Of a stretch of DNA of 64,000 nt, positions 24,055 to 32,922 are shown in pieces. Position numbers and translations under genes: made by a program. Source of the stretch: Brevibacillus centrosporus (GTDB lineage: Bacteria; Bacillota; Bacilli; Brevibacillales; Brevibacillaceae); NCBI RefSeq assembly GCF_003710815.1, contig NZ_RHHP01000038.1, forward strand, positions 124,001 to 188,000, given 5' to 3'. Below the pieces are notes generated by a model. It did no database searches, was not told the origin of the DNA, and saw only the letters and a program-made list of their open reading frames with translations. Numbering within the stretch: the stretch's first letter is position 1; the number at the start of each line of letters is the position of its first letter.

Positions 24055-25038
24055 TTGGTCACGTATCTCATAAAACGATTGTTCCAAATGATACCTGTAG
24101 TAATCGGTATATCCGTCATAGTCTTTTTCCTGCTGCACATGATTCCGGGCGATCCGGCGATGGTGCTTTTAGGGCAGGATGCCAGTCAGAGCGAGATTGA
24201 ACGCTTGCGCAATCTGATGGGCTTAAATGAGCCGCTATACGTCCAGCTGTTTACTTTTTTGAAAAACGTTGCGACCGGAGATTTGGGTCATTCCATTTTT
24301 CAGAATGAATCTGTTTTTTCGTTAATTGCCAAGCATTTGCCGGCAACGCTGGAGCTGGCTGTCGTCGCGATGCTCATCGCGCTGGTTATCGCGATTCCGC
24401 TTGGGATCCTGTCTGCCGTGAAGCAGTTTTCCTGGGTCGACTACATCAGCATGTTTTTTGCTCAGCTCGGTGTATCCATTCCTGTTTTCTGGATGGGAAT
24501 GCTGCTCATCATCGGGCTATCTGTGAATCTCAACTGGTTCCCCTCCTTTGGTCGAGGAGAGCCTCTCACCGAAGCGTTGTGGACCGCGATCACCACAGGA
24601 AATATTTACGACCTGGTACAAAGCATGCGCAGCCTGTTCCTGCCCGCCTTGACGCTTGGAGTCATGAGTGCAGCACTGATTACCCGGATGGTGCGCTCGA
24701 CCATGCTGGAGGTGCTGAAAGAGGATTACGTACGGACAGCAGAAGCAAAAGGGGTCAGCGGATTCATGGTGATCGTCAAGCACGCGTTTCGCAATGCGCT
24801 CATTCCGGTCATTACGATTGTGGGCCTTCAGTTTGGCAATCTGCTGGGAGGGGCCATCGTAACGGAGACGGTCTTCGCTTGGCCGGGCATCGGGCGTTTG
24901 GTTATCACCGCGATCAGTCAGCGCGATTTTCCAGTGGTCCAGGGCAGTGTGTTCATCATCGCGTTCCTGTTCGCGCTGACCAATCTGATCGTCGATATTC
25001 TGTACGCTGTCGTCAACCCCAAGATACAGCAGAGATAA
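24055..25038 (+). CDS. Peptide ABC transporter permease, DppB/OppB-like
   Basis: Inner-membrane permease of 327 residues with about six helices. It opens with the family-typical YLIKRLFQMIPVVIGISVIVFFLLHMIPGDPA pattern and has the coupling loop DYVRTAEAKGVSGFMVIVKHAFRNALIPVIT, ending in FALTNLIVDILYAVVNPKI. TTG 24055 is the start, with AAGGAG 8 nt upstream. It forms the channel with the next gene's product. Confidence 0.93.
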   Translation: MVTYLIKRLFQMIPVVIGISVIVFFLLHMIPGDPAMVLLGQDASQSEIERLRNLMGLNEPLYVQLFTFLKNVATGDLGHSIFQNESVFSLIAKHLPATLELAVVAMLIALVIAIPLGILSAVKQFSWVDYISMFFAQLGVSIPVFWMGMLLIIGLSVNLNWFPSFGRGEPLTEALWTAITTGNIYDLVQSMRSLFLPALTLGVMSAALITRMVRSTMLEVLKEDYVRTAEAKGVSGFMVIVKHAFRNALIPVITIVGLQFGNLLGGAIVTETVFAWPGIGRLVITAISQRDFPVVQGSVFIIAFLFALTNLIVDILYAVVNPKIQQR

Positions 25039-25050
25039 GGAGGGAGGATG

Positions 25051-25890
25051 ATGAACGTCAATCTGCTACGAACCGCAGCCAGAAGCAAGGCTGTGTTGAT
25101 TGGGGGAATCATCGTGCTGGCCGTTGTGCTGGCAGCCATTTTGGCACCGCTGTTGTCTACACATGACCCCTATGAAATGAATGTGAAGGAACGATTGCTT
25201 GATCCGTTGGAAGGTGGCCATTTGCTTGGGACGGACCAATTTGGGCGTGATTTGTACACGCGGATTCTCTACGGTGCGCAAGTCTCGCTGGAGGTAGGGA
25301 TTGTCTCCGTCAGTCTGGCACTGGTCATCGGCGTGACGCTGGGACTGATTTCCGGCTATTACGGTGGGTGGATTGATACCGTAATCATGCGATTTGTCGA
25401 TATTGTCTTGTCGTTTCCCGTGCTTTTGCTAGCCATCGCCTTTGTAGCTGCTCTCGGGCCGGGAATTGAAAATGTGATCATCGCGCTGGCGCTGGTCTAT
25501 TGGACCAGCTACGCCAGACTGGTACGTGCTACGGTCCTGTCGATCAAGGAAGAGGAGTATGTACAGGCTGCGCGCACCATTGGCTCCAGCGATTTTCGGA
25601 TCATCGTGTACAATATCCTGCCTAACTGCCTGGCGCCGATCATCGTGGTGGCGACGCTGGGGCTTGGTCAGGCGATTGTGGCAGAAGCGACACTCAGCTT
25701 TCTCGGTCTCGGAATCCAGCCACCCGAATCCAGCTGGGGTTGGACATTGGCATTCGGGATGAAATTTCTGCAGGATGCCCCGCACCTCTCTATTTATCCC
25801 GGTGTGGCGATCATGCTCACTGTCTTGGGCTTTAACCTTTTGGGTGACGGAATCCGCGACCTGACTGATACCAAACTGAAACAAAAATAA
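25051..25890 (+). CDS. Peptide ABC transporter permease, DppC/OppC-like
   Basis: Second permease, 279 residues. A short N-terminal cytoplasmic segment and first helix are followed by HDPYEMNVKERLLDP, the LLGTDQFGRDLYTRILYGA motif and the coupling loop YVQAARTIGSSDFRIIVYNILPNCLAPIIV; the end is GDGIRDLTDTKLK. All are hallmarks of DppC/OppC. AAGGAGG is 7 nt before ATG 25051; ATG 25048 is an alternative. It starts 12 bases after the dppB-like stop. Confidence 0.93.
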   Translation: MNVNLLRTAARSKAVLIGGIIVLAVVLAAILAPLLSTHDPYEMNVKERLLDPLEGGHLLGTDQFGRDLYTRILYGAQVSLEVGIVSVSLALVIGVTLGLISGYYGGWIDTVIMRFVDIVLSFPVLLLAIAFVAALGPGIENVIIALALVYWTSYARLVRATVLSIKEEEYVQAARTIGSSDFRIIVYNILPNCLAPIIVVATLGLGQAIVAEATLSFLGLGIQPPESSWGWTLAFGMKFLQDAPHLSIYPGVAIMLTVLGFNLLGDGIRDLTDTKLKQK

Positions 25891-25905
25891 GAGGAGGTTT
25901 TATCC

Positions 25906-26841
25906 ATGAGCCAAGTAAAACGCGAATATAACGAAATCCCCGTCACGCATCTGTCCAACGGGGCAAAAGTCACGCTGCCGCTGCACACCATTTATGGCAA
26001 AGAAGCGGGACCTGTGCTAGGACTGTCCGCAGTCATCCATGGCGACGAAATCATTGGTGCAGAAATTCTGCGTCGTGTCTATGAGCGTCTGAATGAGGAA
26101 GAGCTGTCCGGAACAGTTTTACTCATGCCGGTTGCCAACCCACTCGCTTTTGAATCGCTGACTCGAAATACCCCACTGGATATGAACAACCTCAACCGCG
26201 TGTTTCCAGGAGATCCACAGGGGTGGGTAACTGAACAGCTAGCCCATGCGATCGTGACCAATTTCCTCGACAAGCTCGATGCTTACATCGATCTGCACGC
26301 AGGCGGAGCGGTGCCGATTGTTGACTATGTATACATCCAAAACGACGAAGCCCTTTCCCGTGCCTTTAACTTCCCTGTGCTGTACCGACCTGCCCATCCT
26401 TATGAAGGTACAACTGCCACTTATACATCTGCAAAAGGCATTCCTAGCGTAACGGTCGAGGTAGGTGGCGGACCAAACTACGAGCAAGCTGTCGAACGCG
26501 GGGTAGAAGGTATTTTCAACTGCATGCGCCATTTGAAAATGCTGCCGGGTGAAGTCGTACCAGCGCCAGAGCAGGTTGTCATGACTGAAATTCAGATCAT
26601 TCGCCCGACACAGGGTGGACTTCTGGTGCCAGGTTTCGATTTCAACGCTGTCGGCTCCGTCATCGAGGGCAAGCAGGTTCTCTCCCGCACCTATAACCCG
26701 CAAACATTTGAGGAGCTGGAAGTGATTCATACGCCATTTGAGCGAAATCTGGTGATTTTGATGCGTGGTCAGCTAAACAAGGTAAATCCGGGCGATTACG
26801 GCTTCATGATCGGAAATCTCGATACAGCTGAGGAGGCGTAA
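25906..26841 (+). CDS. Succinylglutamate desuccinylase/aspartoacylase-family zinc hydrolase
   Basis: A 311-residue M14-like amidohydrolase of the AstE/AspA family. Zinc ligands are His and Glu in IHGDEIIG near residue 46 and His in DLHAGG near residue 130; NNLNRVFPG and VTVEVGG are also typical. Such enzymes remove acyl groups from N-acyl amino acids or cleave related amides. Inside the transporter operon it may release amino acids from acylated or capped peptides. The C-terminal beta region (TQGGLLVPGFDF) is complete. GAGGAGG precedes ATG 25906. Confidence 0.85.
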   Translation: MSQVKREYNEIPVTHLSNGAKVTLPLHTIYGKEAGPVLGLSAVIHGDEIIGAEILRRVYERLNEEELSGTVLLMPVANPLAFESLTRNTPLDMNNLNRVFPGDPQGWVTEQLAHAIVTNFLDKLDAYIDLHAGGAVPIVDYVYIQNDEALSRAFNFPVLYRPAHPYEGTTATYTSAKGIPSVTVEVGGGPNYEQAVERGVEGIFNCMRHLKMLPGEVVPAPEQVVMTEIQIIRPTQGGLLVPGFDFNAVGSVIEGKQVLSRTYNPQTFEELEVIHTPFERNLVILMRGQLNKVNPGDYGFMIGNLDTAEEA

Positions 26842-26842
26842 T

Positions 26843-28015
26843 ATGCTCGATCTGCAGCTGTCAGAAACCTACTGCCGCATTGTGCTGGGGATGGACAATC
26901 TGTACCGGAGCGGAAAGGGTTCGACCGGGGAAGCTTCCTTTGATCGAGAAGGACTCGTGCCGATCAATCTGACCGAAGTAGCCGCTAACCCTTATGCCGA
27001 CTGGTCCGAGGTGCGCGATGATTTGCGCAAGCTGCTTGGTGATTACGCGAAGATTTCGGACGAAGTGCGACGCAACTACATGCAACAGCAGATAGGGTCC
27101 ATTGACTCACTTGCGAGATGGTGCTCAGGTACGGATTTGCCATTTCGAGAAAAGGTACGCGGCTTTCTGTACGTCAATGAAAACCCCGTAACGTATGCAG
27201 AGCAGGCAAGACTCCATGCGCTTCTGGATAAGGTCTTAACACAGCGGGGATACAAAGGGGCCCTCCACCAAAAAGTGGCGGCATGGGAAGCAGAACGGCG
27301 CGTTCCTGCTAACGAGCTGGAGAGCGTCCTGCGCGAGATGCTGGCAACATCCAGAGCACTGGTCGCCGAGCGGATGTTTCCACAGGTGGCAGACGTAGAA
27401 GTGGCCCCTGTTCTTGTCTATGGCGTTCCCTACAATGCCTATTGCGACTACGTAAACGGCAAGATGTATCTTAATGGAGATCTCGCCTACACGTACGAGG
27501 GATTGAAGCATCTGGTCACACACGAATGCTTTCCCGGACATACGACGCATATGTACATTCGCGAGCTAGGGCTAAAAGCGGGAGAGCTTCCTTTGGATGC
27601 AGGGCTGGTCATTACCAATACTGCCTCCAGCTCAGTGTTCGAAGGAATCGCAGACAACGGCATGCGCTTTATCAGCTGGGCCTATACGACCGATGATCAC
27701 ATCTATGAAATCTATCAGCAAATACGCTCGATTTCCGGGATGAATGCCGCCCATATGATACACGCCGAGGGCAAAACGGTCGAAGAGGCAGGACTCTACT
27801 TGAAGGAGTTTGCTTTCGGAGAGGAAAACTGGGTGGCGTCTCGCCTGCGCTTTGTCACCCATTCTCTGCGCGCTCCGTTCATCTTTAGCTACTGGCGTGG
27901 AAACGAAGCCGTGCACGAAGCATACAGCCGTCTAGCACCAAGTGAGCATCAGCCGTTTTTCCAATTCCTTTACAAACGCATGCTATCGGCGGACACAGTA
28001 AAACAATTTGGCTAA
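26843..28015 (+). CDS. DUF885-family metallopeptidase-like protein
   Basis: A 390-residue protein with the DUF885 core: an HECFPGH motif at about residue 226, equivalent to the HExxH-type HEAYPGH of the family, and a downstream region with SSSVFEGIADNGM and NAAHMIHAEGKTVEEA. DUF885 proteins are putative zinc peptidases, and this one lies among peptide genes. It is shorter than many members, which reach over 500 residues, and lacks a signal peptide, so it is probably cytoplasmic. It starts one base after the previous stop, with GAGGAGG 6 nt upstream. Catalytic activity is inferred. Confidence 0.75.
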   Translation: MLDLQLSETYCRIVLGMDNLYRSGKGSTGEASFDREGLVPINLTEVAANPYADWSEVRDDLRKLLGDYAKISDEVRRNYMQQQIGSIDSLARWCSGTDLPFREKVRGFLYVNENPVTYAEQARLHALLDKVLTQRGYKGALHQKVAAWEAERRVPANELESVLREMLATSRALVAERMFPQVADVEVAPVLVYGVPYNAYCDYVNGKMYLNGDLAYTYEGLKHLVTHECFPGHTTHMYIRELGLKAGELPLDAGLVITNTASSSVFEGIADNGMRFISWAYTTDDHIYEIYQQIRSISGMNAAHMIHAEGKTVEEAGLYLKEFAFGEENWVASRLRFVTHSLRAPFIFSYWRGNEAVHEAYSRLAPSEHQPFFQFLYKRMLSADTVKQFG

Positions 28016-28028
28016 AGAGGTGGTCAAC

Positions 28029-29348
28029 ATGGATTTTACAAAATCGAAGGAACTCTATGAAACTGCAAATCGATCCGTGCCAGGTGGCGTTCATTCCAAC
28101 TCTCGTTTTCGTTCTCCCCATCCGCTTTACTATAAAAAGGGGGAAGGTGCCTATATCTGGGATCTGGACAACAACCGATACTTGGATGTAGTCATGGGCA
28201 ACGGGGCCATCATTCTCGGACATAACGACAAGGATTTTAATGAACGAATGGCTTCCTATATGACAAGCGGCATTGTGACAGGACTTGAGACTGAGCTGAG
28301 TGTCCAGGCAGCGGAAACGTTTTTGTCTCTGGTCAAGACGGCGGAGCAGGTGCGTTACACGAATACTGGTACGGAAGCAACCATGCACACGATGACGATG
28401 GCCCGCACCTATACCGGAAAACCGCACGTCGCGGTCATCGAGGGAGCCTATAATGGTTGGCATGATGCGGTTTACGTCAGCACGTGGCCGGATATGAATC
28501 TGGCTGGCGATCATTCTGCACCGAATTCGTTGCCCGGCACGACCGGATTGATGAAAGAGGTCGTGGAAACCACGCTGGTACTGCCGTTTAACGATTTGGC
28601 TGCGGCAGAGAAGCTTTTGACGGCCAATCAGCATCGGATTGCTGCTTTGATCATTGAGCCTACGATGATCGACATCGGCTATATTCCGGCCAAAAAGGAG
28701 TATCTGCAGGGCTTGCGACGCCTGTGTGATCAACTGAACATCGTGCTGGTCTTTGATGAGCTTCTGACAGGCTTCCGGGACAGTGAGGGTGGAGCGCAGC
28801 AGCACTATGGAGTCGTGCCAGACCTGGCTACATTCGGGAAGGCGATCGCCAATGGCTACATGCTGGCAGCGGTTGCTGGAAAAGCCAAAATCTTCGAAAC
28901 GGTGACACCAGGCAAAGGGACCTGCTCCTTTATCGGGACCTACAATGGCCATCAGGTATCACTCGCTGCTTCCATGGCGTTCATGGAGCTGTATAAGGAA
29001 AAACGCGTGTTTGAAACCCTGCAGACCCGGACGAGTCAATTGATCAGCGAATTTGACCGTTTGGCACAAAAACACGGTATCGCGGCGAGAATGCAAGGAC
29101 GCGGCGGTCATTTCCACTGGTACTTTACCGACGAGCCTATCGCGAATTACCGAGAGGCACAGGCCTCCGACAAGGCAGATTACGCCAGATTCATCAGTCA
29201 TTTGAGCGGAAAGCAGGTTTACTGCCTGCCCAACTACCTCTTGCATCATGCCATTTCAATGGCACATGACGATGTGATCTTGGAATCCTTCGTGGCAGAT
29301 ATGGACGAGAGCTTGCAACAGGTAGCGATCGCAAAAGCAGCCAAGTAA
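28029..29348 (+). CDS. Class III PLP aminotransferase, glutamate-1-semialdehyde-aminomutase-like
   Basis: A 439-residue fold-type-I PLP enzyme. It starts with SVPGGVHSNSRF, like HemL, and has the PLP-phosphate site NTGTEATMHTMTMAR, the Asp in VFDELLTGFR and the Schiff-base Lys in TFGKAIANGY at about residue 271. The context argues against a haem role: no other hem genes are near, and the genes on both sides belong to peptide uptake. Relatives include beta-amino-acid transaminases, so a transported beta- or unusual amino acid may be the substrate. That is inference. GAGGTGG precedes ATG 28029. Confidence 0.85.
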   Translation: MDFTKSKELYETANRSVPGGVHSNSRFRSPHPLYYKKGEGAYIWDLDNNRYLDVVMGNGAIILGHNDKDFNERMASYMTSGIVTGLETELSVQAAETFLSLVKTAEQVRYTNTGTEATMHTMTMARTYTGKPHVAVIEGAYNGWHDAVYVSTWPDMNLAGDHSAPNSLPGTTGLMKEVVETTLVLPFNDLAAAEKLLTANQHRIAALIIEPTMIDIGYIPAKKEYLQGLRRLCDQLNIVLVFDELLTGFRDSEGGAQQHYGVVPDLATFGKAIANGYMLAAVAGKAKIFETVTPGKGTCSFIGTYNGHQVSLAASMAFMELYKEKRVFETLQTRTSQLISEFDRLAQKHGIAARMQGRGGHFHWYFTDEPIANYREAQASDKADYARFISHLSGKQVYCLPNYLLHHAISMAHDDVILESFVADMDESLQQVAIAKAAK

Positions 29349-29363
29349 AAGGGGGAGGGGACT

Positions 29364-30359
29364 ATGGAGCGCCAACAGCCTGTTTTGGAAGTCAGGGACC
29401 TGAGAACCACCTTCCGTTCGCAGGGGCAATCGTTTCATGCCATAGACGGAATCACCTTTTCGATCAGACAGGGCGAGACGATTGGCGTGGTCGGCGAGTC
29501 GGGATGTGGCAAGAGTGTCACGTCCCTCTCCATCATGGGACTGATCAAGTCGCCCGGTCAGGTTAGTGGCGGACAGATCCTGTTCAAAGGAAAGGACCTG
29601 ATCTCCCTCGGAAAAAAGGAGCTGCGCGAAATTCGCGGAAATCGCATTTCCATGATCTTTCAGGAACCCATGACATCGCTGAATCCAGTCTATACGGTCG
29701 GCAATCAGATTTCGGAAGCGCTGAAAATTCACACCAAGCTGGGGAGATCGGCACGAAAAGCCCGAACAATTGAGCTTTTGCAGATGGTGGGGATTCCGCG
29801 TGCAGAAGAAATTATCACGGATTACCCCCATCAGCTCTCTGGCGGCATGCGGCAGCGTGTCATGATTGCGATGGCGATGGCCTGCGATCCCGAGCTGCTG
29901 ATCGCTGATGAGCCTACCACCGCTTTGGATGTGACGATCCAGGCGCAAATCCTGGAGCTGATGAAGGAGCTTCAGCTCAAGCACAACATGTCGATGATGC
30001 TGATCACCCACGACTTGGGGGTTGTCTCTGAGGTGTGCGACCATGTCATCGTGATGTACGCCGGGATGATCGTGGAGAAGGGACCTGTCCGAGAGATATT
30101 GGATCGTCCCCAGCATCCGTACACTCAGGGGTTACTTGCTTCGTTGCCGAAAAATGCAAAAGGCAATCATCGACTGAATTACATCCCAGGGCAGGTGCCA
30201 CCGCCGCTGCAGTGGCCAGCGGGCTGCCGATTCGCAGATCGATGCCCCCATGTCATGGACCGCTGCCGCCGGGAGAAGCCAGGACTGTTTGCAGCGGGAC
30301 CAGCTTCAGAGGCTGCCTGCTGGCTTGTGAGCGAGGGAGGAGGAGAGCAGCATGCCTAA
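29364..30359 (+). CDS. Peptide ABC transporter ATPase, DppD/OppD-like
   Basis: ATP-binding subunit of 331 residues. Walker [11 protein letters not shown]-loop [12 protein letters not shown], signature LSGGMRQRV, Walker [15 protein letters not shown] and switch His ITHDLGVV are intact. The C-terminal oligo_HPY domain includes [12 protein letters not shown] and a Cys-rich stretch ([15 protein letters not shown]) that in OppD/DppD proteins can hold an Fe-S cluster. Its 3' end overlaps the next gene by 8 bases. Confidence 0.93.
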   Translation: MERQQPVLEVRDLRTTFRSQGQSFHAIDGITFSIRQGETIGVVGESGCGKSVTSLSIMGLIKSPGQVSGGQILFKGKDLISLGKKELREIRGNRISMIFQEPMTSLNPVYTVGNQISEALKIHTKLGRSARKARTIELLQMVGIPRAEEIITDYPHQLSGGMRQRVMIAMAMACDPELLIADEPTTALDVTIQAQILELMKELQLKHNMSMMLITHDLGVVSEVCDHVIVMYAGMIVEKGPVREILDRPQHPYTQGLLASLPKNAKGNHRLNYIPGQVPPPLQWPAGCRFADRCPHVMDRCRREKPGLFAAGPASEAACWLVSEGGGEQHA

Positions 30360-31344
30360 TCAGTCAAAAGCGGCTGCGGGTACGGAGACCTTGCTCGAAG
30401 TGAGCGGCCTGAAGAAGCACTATCCGATCAAAAAGGGAGTTTTCTCCTCGACGGTAGGCACAGTCAAAGCAGTGGATGGCGTCAGCTTCTCTATTCAGAG
30501 GGGGGAGACGCTGGGGATAGTGGGAGAGTCAGGCTGCGGCAAGTCCACTACGGCGCGCCTGGTGATTCGATTGCTTCAGGAAACGGAAGGCTCGATTCGC
30601 TTTGGAGGCAAAGAGCTGACCTCTCTCGCCCCAAGTGAGCTGCGAGCTGTTCGCCGGGACATGCAGATGATCTTTCAGGATCCATACGCGTCACTGCATC
30701 CACGCTGGACGATCGAGCGTACCCTGATCGAGCCCATGCTCGTCTACGGAATCGGTTCGCGGGGAGAGCAGCGTGATCGCGTGCTGGAGCTTCTGGACAA
30801 CGTCGGGCTGAATCGGAGCTACGCCAAGCGGTATCCGCATGAATTTTCCGGTGGCCAAAGGCAGCGGATCGGAATTGCACGGGCGCTCGTTTTGCAGCCC
30901 CAGCTGATTATCGCGGACGAACCTGTATCGGCACTCGACATTTCGATTCAGGCGCAAGTCATTAACCTGCTGCAGGATTTGCAGGAGCAGTACAAGCTGA
31001 CATACATGTTTATTTCGCATGATTTGTCCGTGGTACGCCACATCTCGGATCGGGTAGCAGTCATGTATTTGGGCAGAATTGTGGAGCTGGCGGAAAAGGA
31101 AAAGCTGTTTGAAACCCCTCTTCACCCGTATACACAAGCACTGATGTCGGCTGTTCCTGAGGTGGCGGGGGACAAAAAGGAGCGGATCATTCTGCGGGGA
31201 GATGTACCTAGCCCTGCAAAACCGCCATCAGGCTGCACGTTTCACACGCGGTGTGCGAGCTGTATGGACGTATGTAAAACAGACATTCCGCCATTAAAAG
31301 AGGTGGGCAGTGGTCAGCTGGTGGCTTGCCATTTGTACGCATAG
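30352..31344 (+). CDS. Peptide ABC transporter ATPase, DppF/OppF-like
   Basis: Second ATPase, 330 residues, with KHYPIKKGVFSSTVGTVKAVDGVSF at the start, Walker [24 protein letters not shown], signature FSGGQRQRI, Walker B IIADEPVSALDIS, switch His FISHDLSVV and the terminal HPYTQALMSAVP plus Cys-rich segment. It completes the five-part importer (binding protein, two permeases, two ATPases). The start overlaps the dppD-like gene, so synthesis is coupled. Confidence 0.93.
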   Translation: MPNQSKAAAGTETLLEVSGLKKHYPIKKGVFSSTVGTVKAVDGVSFSIQRGETLGIVGESGCGKSTTARLVIRLLQETEGSIRFGGKELTSLAPSELRAVRRDMQMIFQDPYASLHPRWTIERTLIEPMLVYGIGSRGEQRDRVLELLDNVGLNRSYAKRYPHEFSGGQRQRIGIARALVLQPQLIIADEPVSALDISIQAQVINLLQDLQEQYKLTYMFISHDLSVVRHISDRVAVMYLGRIVELAEKEKLFETPLHPYTQALMSAVPEVAGDKKERIILRGDVPSPAKPPSGCTFHTRCASCMDVCKTDIPPLKEVGSGQLVACHLYA

Positions 31345-31374
31345 AGCAAAAGAGAATGGAGAGGAGTGAAGGAG

Positions 31375-31713
31375 ATGCTGATTGCCCGAGGTGAGGCAGT
31401 ACAGGCAGAGGCAGTGCCTGATGTCGTATTGAAAACGATGCTTCCCTTTGACTGCATCGAGGATGGCAAAACCCGCTTTGGCATTGTGGCGATTCCGCCA
31501 GGCGCACGGATTCCCGTCAAAGGCTTGGCGCCGCATGATGAGGACGAGTATTCGATTCTGGTCAAAGGGACGATGGTGACAACTATTGGAGAAGTAGAGC
31601 ATCGCATTCAAGCAGGCGATTCGACGTTGATCCCTGCCGGCGAGGCGCACGCCGTTTACAACGATGGTGAAGAAGAATGCATTCTGGTGTGGGCGTTGGT
31701 AAGGCGTTCGTAA
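31375..31713 (+). CDS. Small cupin-domain protein
   Basis: A 112-residue single-domain cupin. Cupin motif 1 is seen as APHDEDEYSILVKGTMVTTIGE and motif 2 as GDSTLIPAGEAHAVYN, giving His/Glu/His metal ligands. Such proteins can be dioxygenases, isomerases or ligand sensors. As the last gene of the peptide operon it may act on the imported compound; the function is not deducible. ATG 31375 is chosen, since GAGGAG lies 8 nt upstream; GTG 31366 overlaps that site. Confidence 0.8.
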   Translation: MLIARGEAVQAEAVPDVVLKTMLPFDCIEDGKTRFGIVAIPPGARIPVKGLAPHDEDEYSILVKGTMVTTIGEVEHRIQAGDSTLIPAGEAHAVYNDGEEECILVWALVRRS

Positions 31714-31737
31714 GATCTAAAGAGGGTAACGGGCAAG

Positions 31738-31775
31738 CAGTGTCTATCGGGAATACCTGGTAGGCACTGTTTTTG
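31738..31775 (+). terminator. Terminator of the peptide-utilisation operon
   Basis: CAGTGTCTATC (31738-31748) pairs with GGTAGGCACTG (31759-31769), with G-T pairs, followed by five T. Confidence 0.8.
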
Positions 31776-31776
31776 T

Positions 31777-32571
31777 TTGCATATCGATAAGAAATTTATC
31801 GGTGGAGAGAGCAAGGGAGAAGTGAGACAAATCGATGGACCACTGGATGATACTGTACCCGCAAAGCGCTCGATTACACTGCGTGACCTCCTAACATTTC
31901 GCTTAGGGATTGGAGCGGTGATAGCACCTCCTGGCAGCTTTCCCATCCAAAAAGCGATAGAAGCTGCAGGGCTTGCTCCAGGACCAAACCCGCCCATACT
32001 TGCTCCAGATGAATGGATGAGTAGGCTGTCCAGCTTGCCGCTCGTTCATCAGCCAGGGGAGTCGTGGATGTACCATACGGGATCAGATATCTTAGGTGTA
32101 CTCCTTTCACGTGCTTCTGGTATGACGCTGGAAAAATTTTGAAAGAACGACTTTTTACCCCCCCTTGGGATGATGGTCAAGCCAGGAACAGGGGAGCTCG
32201 TCGTCCATGACGGCTCGACAGAGAGTCGTTGGGCGAATCCAGCGTTTGAATCGGGTGGTGGCGGACTGGTTTCAACTGTTGAGCTGATGACCTCGGATCA
32301 ACTTACGCAGAAGCAAAAAGAGCAGGCCCATATCTTCTTTGAGGACCATAGCGGTTGGGGGCTTGGCATGGGCGTTAACATCCGCCGGAACAGCTTGTGG
32401 TCGACGCCAGGGAGATTTGGTTGGGACGGTGGGGTGGGCACATCCGGATATACCGATCCTGCAGAGAACATGGTAGGCATCCTCATGACACAGCGGATGA
32501 TGCAATCTCCTGAGCCACCACGAGTCTTCTCCGATTTTTGGACCACTGCCTATCAAGCCCTTTCGAATTAG
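31777..32571 (+). pseudogene. Decayed serine hydrolase (beta-lactamase/class C family)
   Basis: Translated segments match the beta-lactamase-related serine hydrolase family: SITLRDLLTFRLGIG, EWMSRLSSLPLVHQPGESWMYHTGSD with the YxN-like YHT, then GRFGWDGGVGTSGYTDP and VGILMTQRMMQSPEPPRVF. The N-terminal region with the catalytic SxxK is missing. An in-frame TGA lies at 32140-32142; it can be explained by two compensating indels, one T lost from the TTTT run before TGA and one C gained in the seven-C run at 32158-32164. At least two internal stretches also look deleted (after LGM and after GGGGLVSTV). Clearly non-functional. Confidence 0.8.
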
Positions 32572-32572
32572 A

Positions 32573-32719
32573 CACGCATTCCCTTCATACTATGCCAACG
32601 CATTGATTCATATAGTGTTACATGGCGAGAAGGAGGAGCCGCGCCTGCGCATATTCGAAGTGTACGATCCGTTGGAGAAAGTGCCGCTCGATACGTCAGT
32701 GGGCCTCTTCGATTATTGA
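32573..32719 (+). pseudogene. C-terminal remnant of an unidentified protein
   Basis: One frame, without its own start, reads like the natural end of a conserved protein (YYANALIHIV, then EEPRLRIFEVYDP, ending VGLFDY before TGA at 32717). It has no ribosome-binding site in frame and directly follows the decayed hydrolase. I do not recognise the family. It suggests a deletion that fused two gene ends. Confidence 0.35.
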
Positions 32720-32772
32720 ACAGCCATGCGTTTATGAAAAAAAAGGGATCTGGTGCTACAATAAAGGCGTAA

Positions 32773-32865
32773 ATCCAATCGATTCAAGCGAGCGCGAAAA
32801 AACACAGTCCGGTTGGTAGTCCGGGCGCATGGCCATGATGATCCGCACATGTACGTGTCAGTAAC
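32773..32865 (+). ncRNA. yjdF (aza-aromatic) riboswitch
   Basis: The segment from CAATCGATTCAAGCG, through GCGCGAAAAAACACAGTCCGG and TAGTCCGGGCGCATGG, to ATGATGATCCGCACATG resembles the yjdF RNA motif as I recall it, and it stands directly before a yjdF-family gene, where this motif is usually found. These riboswitches bind aza-aromatic compounds. Downstream, CCCCCCTC (32869-32876) can pair with GAGGGGG in the ribosome-binding site (32905-32914), which suggests translational control. Confidence 0.75.
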
Positions 32866-32922
32866 CTTCCCCCCTCGGGATGTCCGTCGCTCTCGTCATT
32901 TTTCAGAGGGGGAGTTTTTCGT

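Noticed and set aside
27885-28952. Minus-strand open frame of about 355 codons opposite the aminotransferase
   Set aside because: Antisense to a gene with intact PLP motifs; no start signal or recognisable features.
28029-29348. hemL (haem biosynthesis) annotation
   Set aside because: The fold matches, but the gene is embedded in a peptide transporter operon with no other haem genes nearby; a generic class III aminotransferase call is safer.
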